Part shown: in pieces, positions 7,026 through 7,524 of the stretch | Layout of the letters: each line of letters opens with the position of its first letter | Numbering within the stretch: the first letter of the stretch is position 1 | Assembly (NCBI GenBank): GCA_903959115.1 | Contig: CAJBVU010000187.1 | Location: forward strand, 1-7,524 | Source: an uncultured Bacteroidota bacterium | Lineage (GTDB): Bacteria; Bacteroidota; Bacteroidia; NS11-12g; UBA955 | Direction of reading: 5' to 3' | Length of the DNA stretch: 7,524 nucleotides | The notes under the pieces: generated by a model | The model's database searches: none | Told to the model about the DNA's origin: nothing | Seen by the model: only the letters and a program-made list of their open reading frames with translations | Program-made: the position numbers and the translations under genes

Positions 7026-7033
7026 CAAAGATA
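7026..7033 (-). promoter_or_regulatory. Probable rpsO promoter (-7 box)
   Basis: The minus strand reads TATCTTTG, an exact match to the Bacteroidota -7 consensus TAnnTTTG, ending 19 bases before the rpsO start codon. The predicted transcript leader is therefore only about 10-15 bases. No clear TTTG-type -33 element is seen at the usual distance of about 20 bases upstream, so the call rests on the -7 box and its position. Confidence 0.55.
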
Positions 7034-7089
7034 AGCAACATTATTAAAAATGTGGATATCAGTTTGAAAAAGTTTCGAATATTATCGCT

Positions 7090-7112
7090 TTACGGAAAGA
7101 AATAATCCGTAA
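7090..7112. promoter_or_regulatory. 7-bp inverted repeat in the divergent region
   Basis: TTACGGA (7090-7096) and TCCGTAA (7106-7112) form a perfect dyad separated by nine A/T-rich bases. It lies about 60 bases upstream of the rpsO -7 box and about 50 bases upstream of the ABC transporter -7 box. The spacing of half-sites resembles a protein-binding operator more than a terminator, since no T-run follows. Function is unproven. Confidence 0.3.
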
Positions 7113-7123
7113 GGAATCAAAAA

Positions 7124-7151
7124 TTCACCTGCAATTTACAATTTCACCTGC
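7124..7151 (+). repeat. 9-bp direct repeat TTCACCTGC upstream of the ABC transporter
   Basis: TTCACCTGC occurs at 7124-7132 and again at 7143-7151, a period of 19 bases (about two helical turns), immediately upstream of the -7 box at 7163-7170. The second copy overlaps the place where a -33 element would sit. It could be a paired activator or repressor site, or chance. Confidence 0.3.
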
Positions 7152-7162
7152 GATGCAGTTAC

Positions 7163-7170
7163 TACCTTTG
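7163..7170 (+). promoter_or_regulatory. Probable promoter (-7 box) of the ABC exporter
   Basis: TACCTTTG matches the Bacteroidota -7 consensus TAnnTTTG exactly and is followed by CA, a common context. It ends 10 bases before the ATG at 7181, so the transcript would have a very short leader or none. TTTC at 7142-7145 is a weak -33 candidate, one base from TTTG. Confidence 0.6.
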
Positions 7171-7180
7171 CAATCTATTT

Positions 7181-7524
7181 ATGCGTGAACTCTATTTCTT
7201 AAATCAGTATTTGAAAAAATACGCCATCCCCATGAGTTTGGGCATTTTGTTTGTTTTGCTCACGAACATTTTTTCAGCATCTGTTCCAGTTTTGGTGCGA
7301 GTGGGTTTGGACGAGGCGTTAAAGCAATCCGTTTGGATCAGCGGTGTTGGTGATTCTTTGGTAATGGGGTTGATTTTCAAGACAGCCTTGATTTTTGGCG
7401 TTGGGATCTTATTTGTATCAATACTGCGCGGCATTTTCATGTATTATATGCGTCAAACTCTCATTGTTGTTTCGCGTAAAGTGGAGTACGATTTAAAAAA
7501 TGTTTTATACGATAAGTACCAGCA
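7181..7524 (+). CDS. ABC exporter, membrane-domain N-terminus (3' partial)
   Basis: 114 complete codons are visible before the window ends. The protein starts MRELYFLNQYLKKYAI. A first membrane helix covers about residues 17-36 (MSLGILFVLLTNIFSASVPV) and a second about 63-84. These are followed by RGIFMYYMRQTLIVVSRKVE and YDLKNVLYDKYQ, which closely resemble the second helix and first intracellular coupling region of type I ABC exporters with fused permease and ATPase domains (MdlA/MsbA-like). The ATPase domain would lie beyond the edge, so no Walker motifs can be checked. Substrate is unknown; the family exports lipids, drugs or peptides. The ATG at 7181 is preferred over an in-frame ATG at 7232 because it keeps the full N-terminal amphipathic segment and sits just after a promoter box. 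Confidence 0.85.
   Translation, partial: MRELYFLNQYLKKYAIPMSLGILFVLLTNIFSASVPVLVRVGLDEALKQSVWISGVGDSLVMGLIFKTALIFGVGILFVSILRGIFMYYMRQTLIVVSRKVEYDLKNVLYDKYQ

Noticed and set aside
7204..7440. 78-codon minus-strand open frame at the right end
   Set aside because: It lies opposite the ABC exporter, whose sense frame has clear membrane helices and the RQTLIVVSR-type motif.

Overview
The window looks like a chromosomal segment from a member of the Bacteroidota. Three things point there. The OmpA-family protein at the left has a domain order typical of that phylum. At least two intergenic boxes match the Bacteroidota -7 promoter element TAnnTTTG. No start codon has a convincing Shine-Dalgarno sequence; the leaders are A/T-rich instead. 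I cannot assign a genus.

Layout from left to right:
(1) A 5'-truncated plus-strand gene for a large envelope protein. It has a probable five-bladed PD40 propeller, a carboxypeptidase-regulatory-like fold, an OmpA peptidoglycan-binding domain, seven thrombospondin type-3 calcium-binding repeats and a SPOR-like C-terminus. A 21-bp perfect hairpin follows it.
(2) A plus-strand polytopic membrane glycosyltransferase of the GT87/DUF2029 type.
(3) A bidirectional terminator shared with the convergent minus-strand pair rpsO-pnp (ribosomal protein S15 and polynucleotide phosphorylase). A terminator-like hairpin sits between rpsO and pnp, 21 nt before the pnp start codon.
(4) A short divergent control region of about 175 bp, with a promoter box on each strand, a 7-bp dyad and a 9-bp direct repeat.
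(5) The 5' part of a plus-strand ABC exporter (membrane domain only), running off the right edge.

Functionally, rpsO and pnp are a conserved translation/RNA-turnover pair, and pnp expression must pass the intergenic hairpin. The OmpA/TSP3/SPOR protein is probably a periplasmic or outer-membrane-associated peptidoglycan-binding structural protein. The GT87 enzyme and the ABC exporter act at the inner membrane; nothing here ties them to the other genes.

I see no mobile element, CRISPR array, tRNA, rRNA or defence system. The region is mostly ordinary core genome. The best second looks are the domain architecture of the first protein and the hairpins around it and around pnp. All intergenic gaps are shorter than 300 bases.
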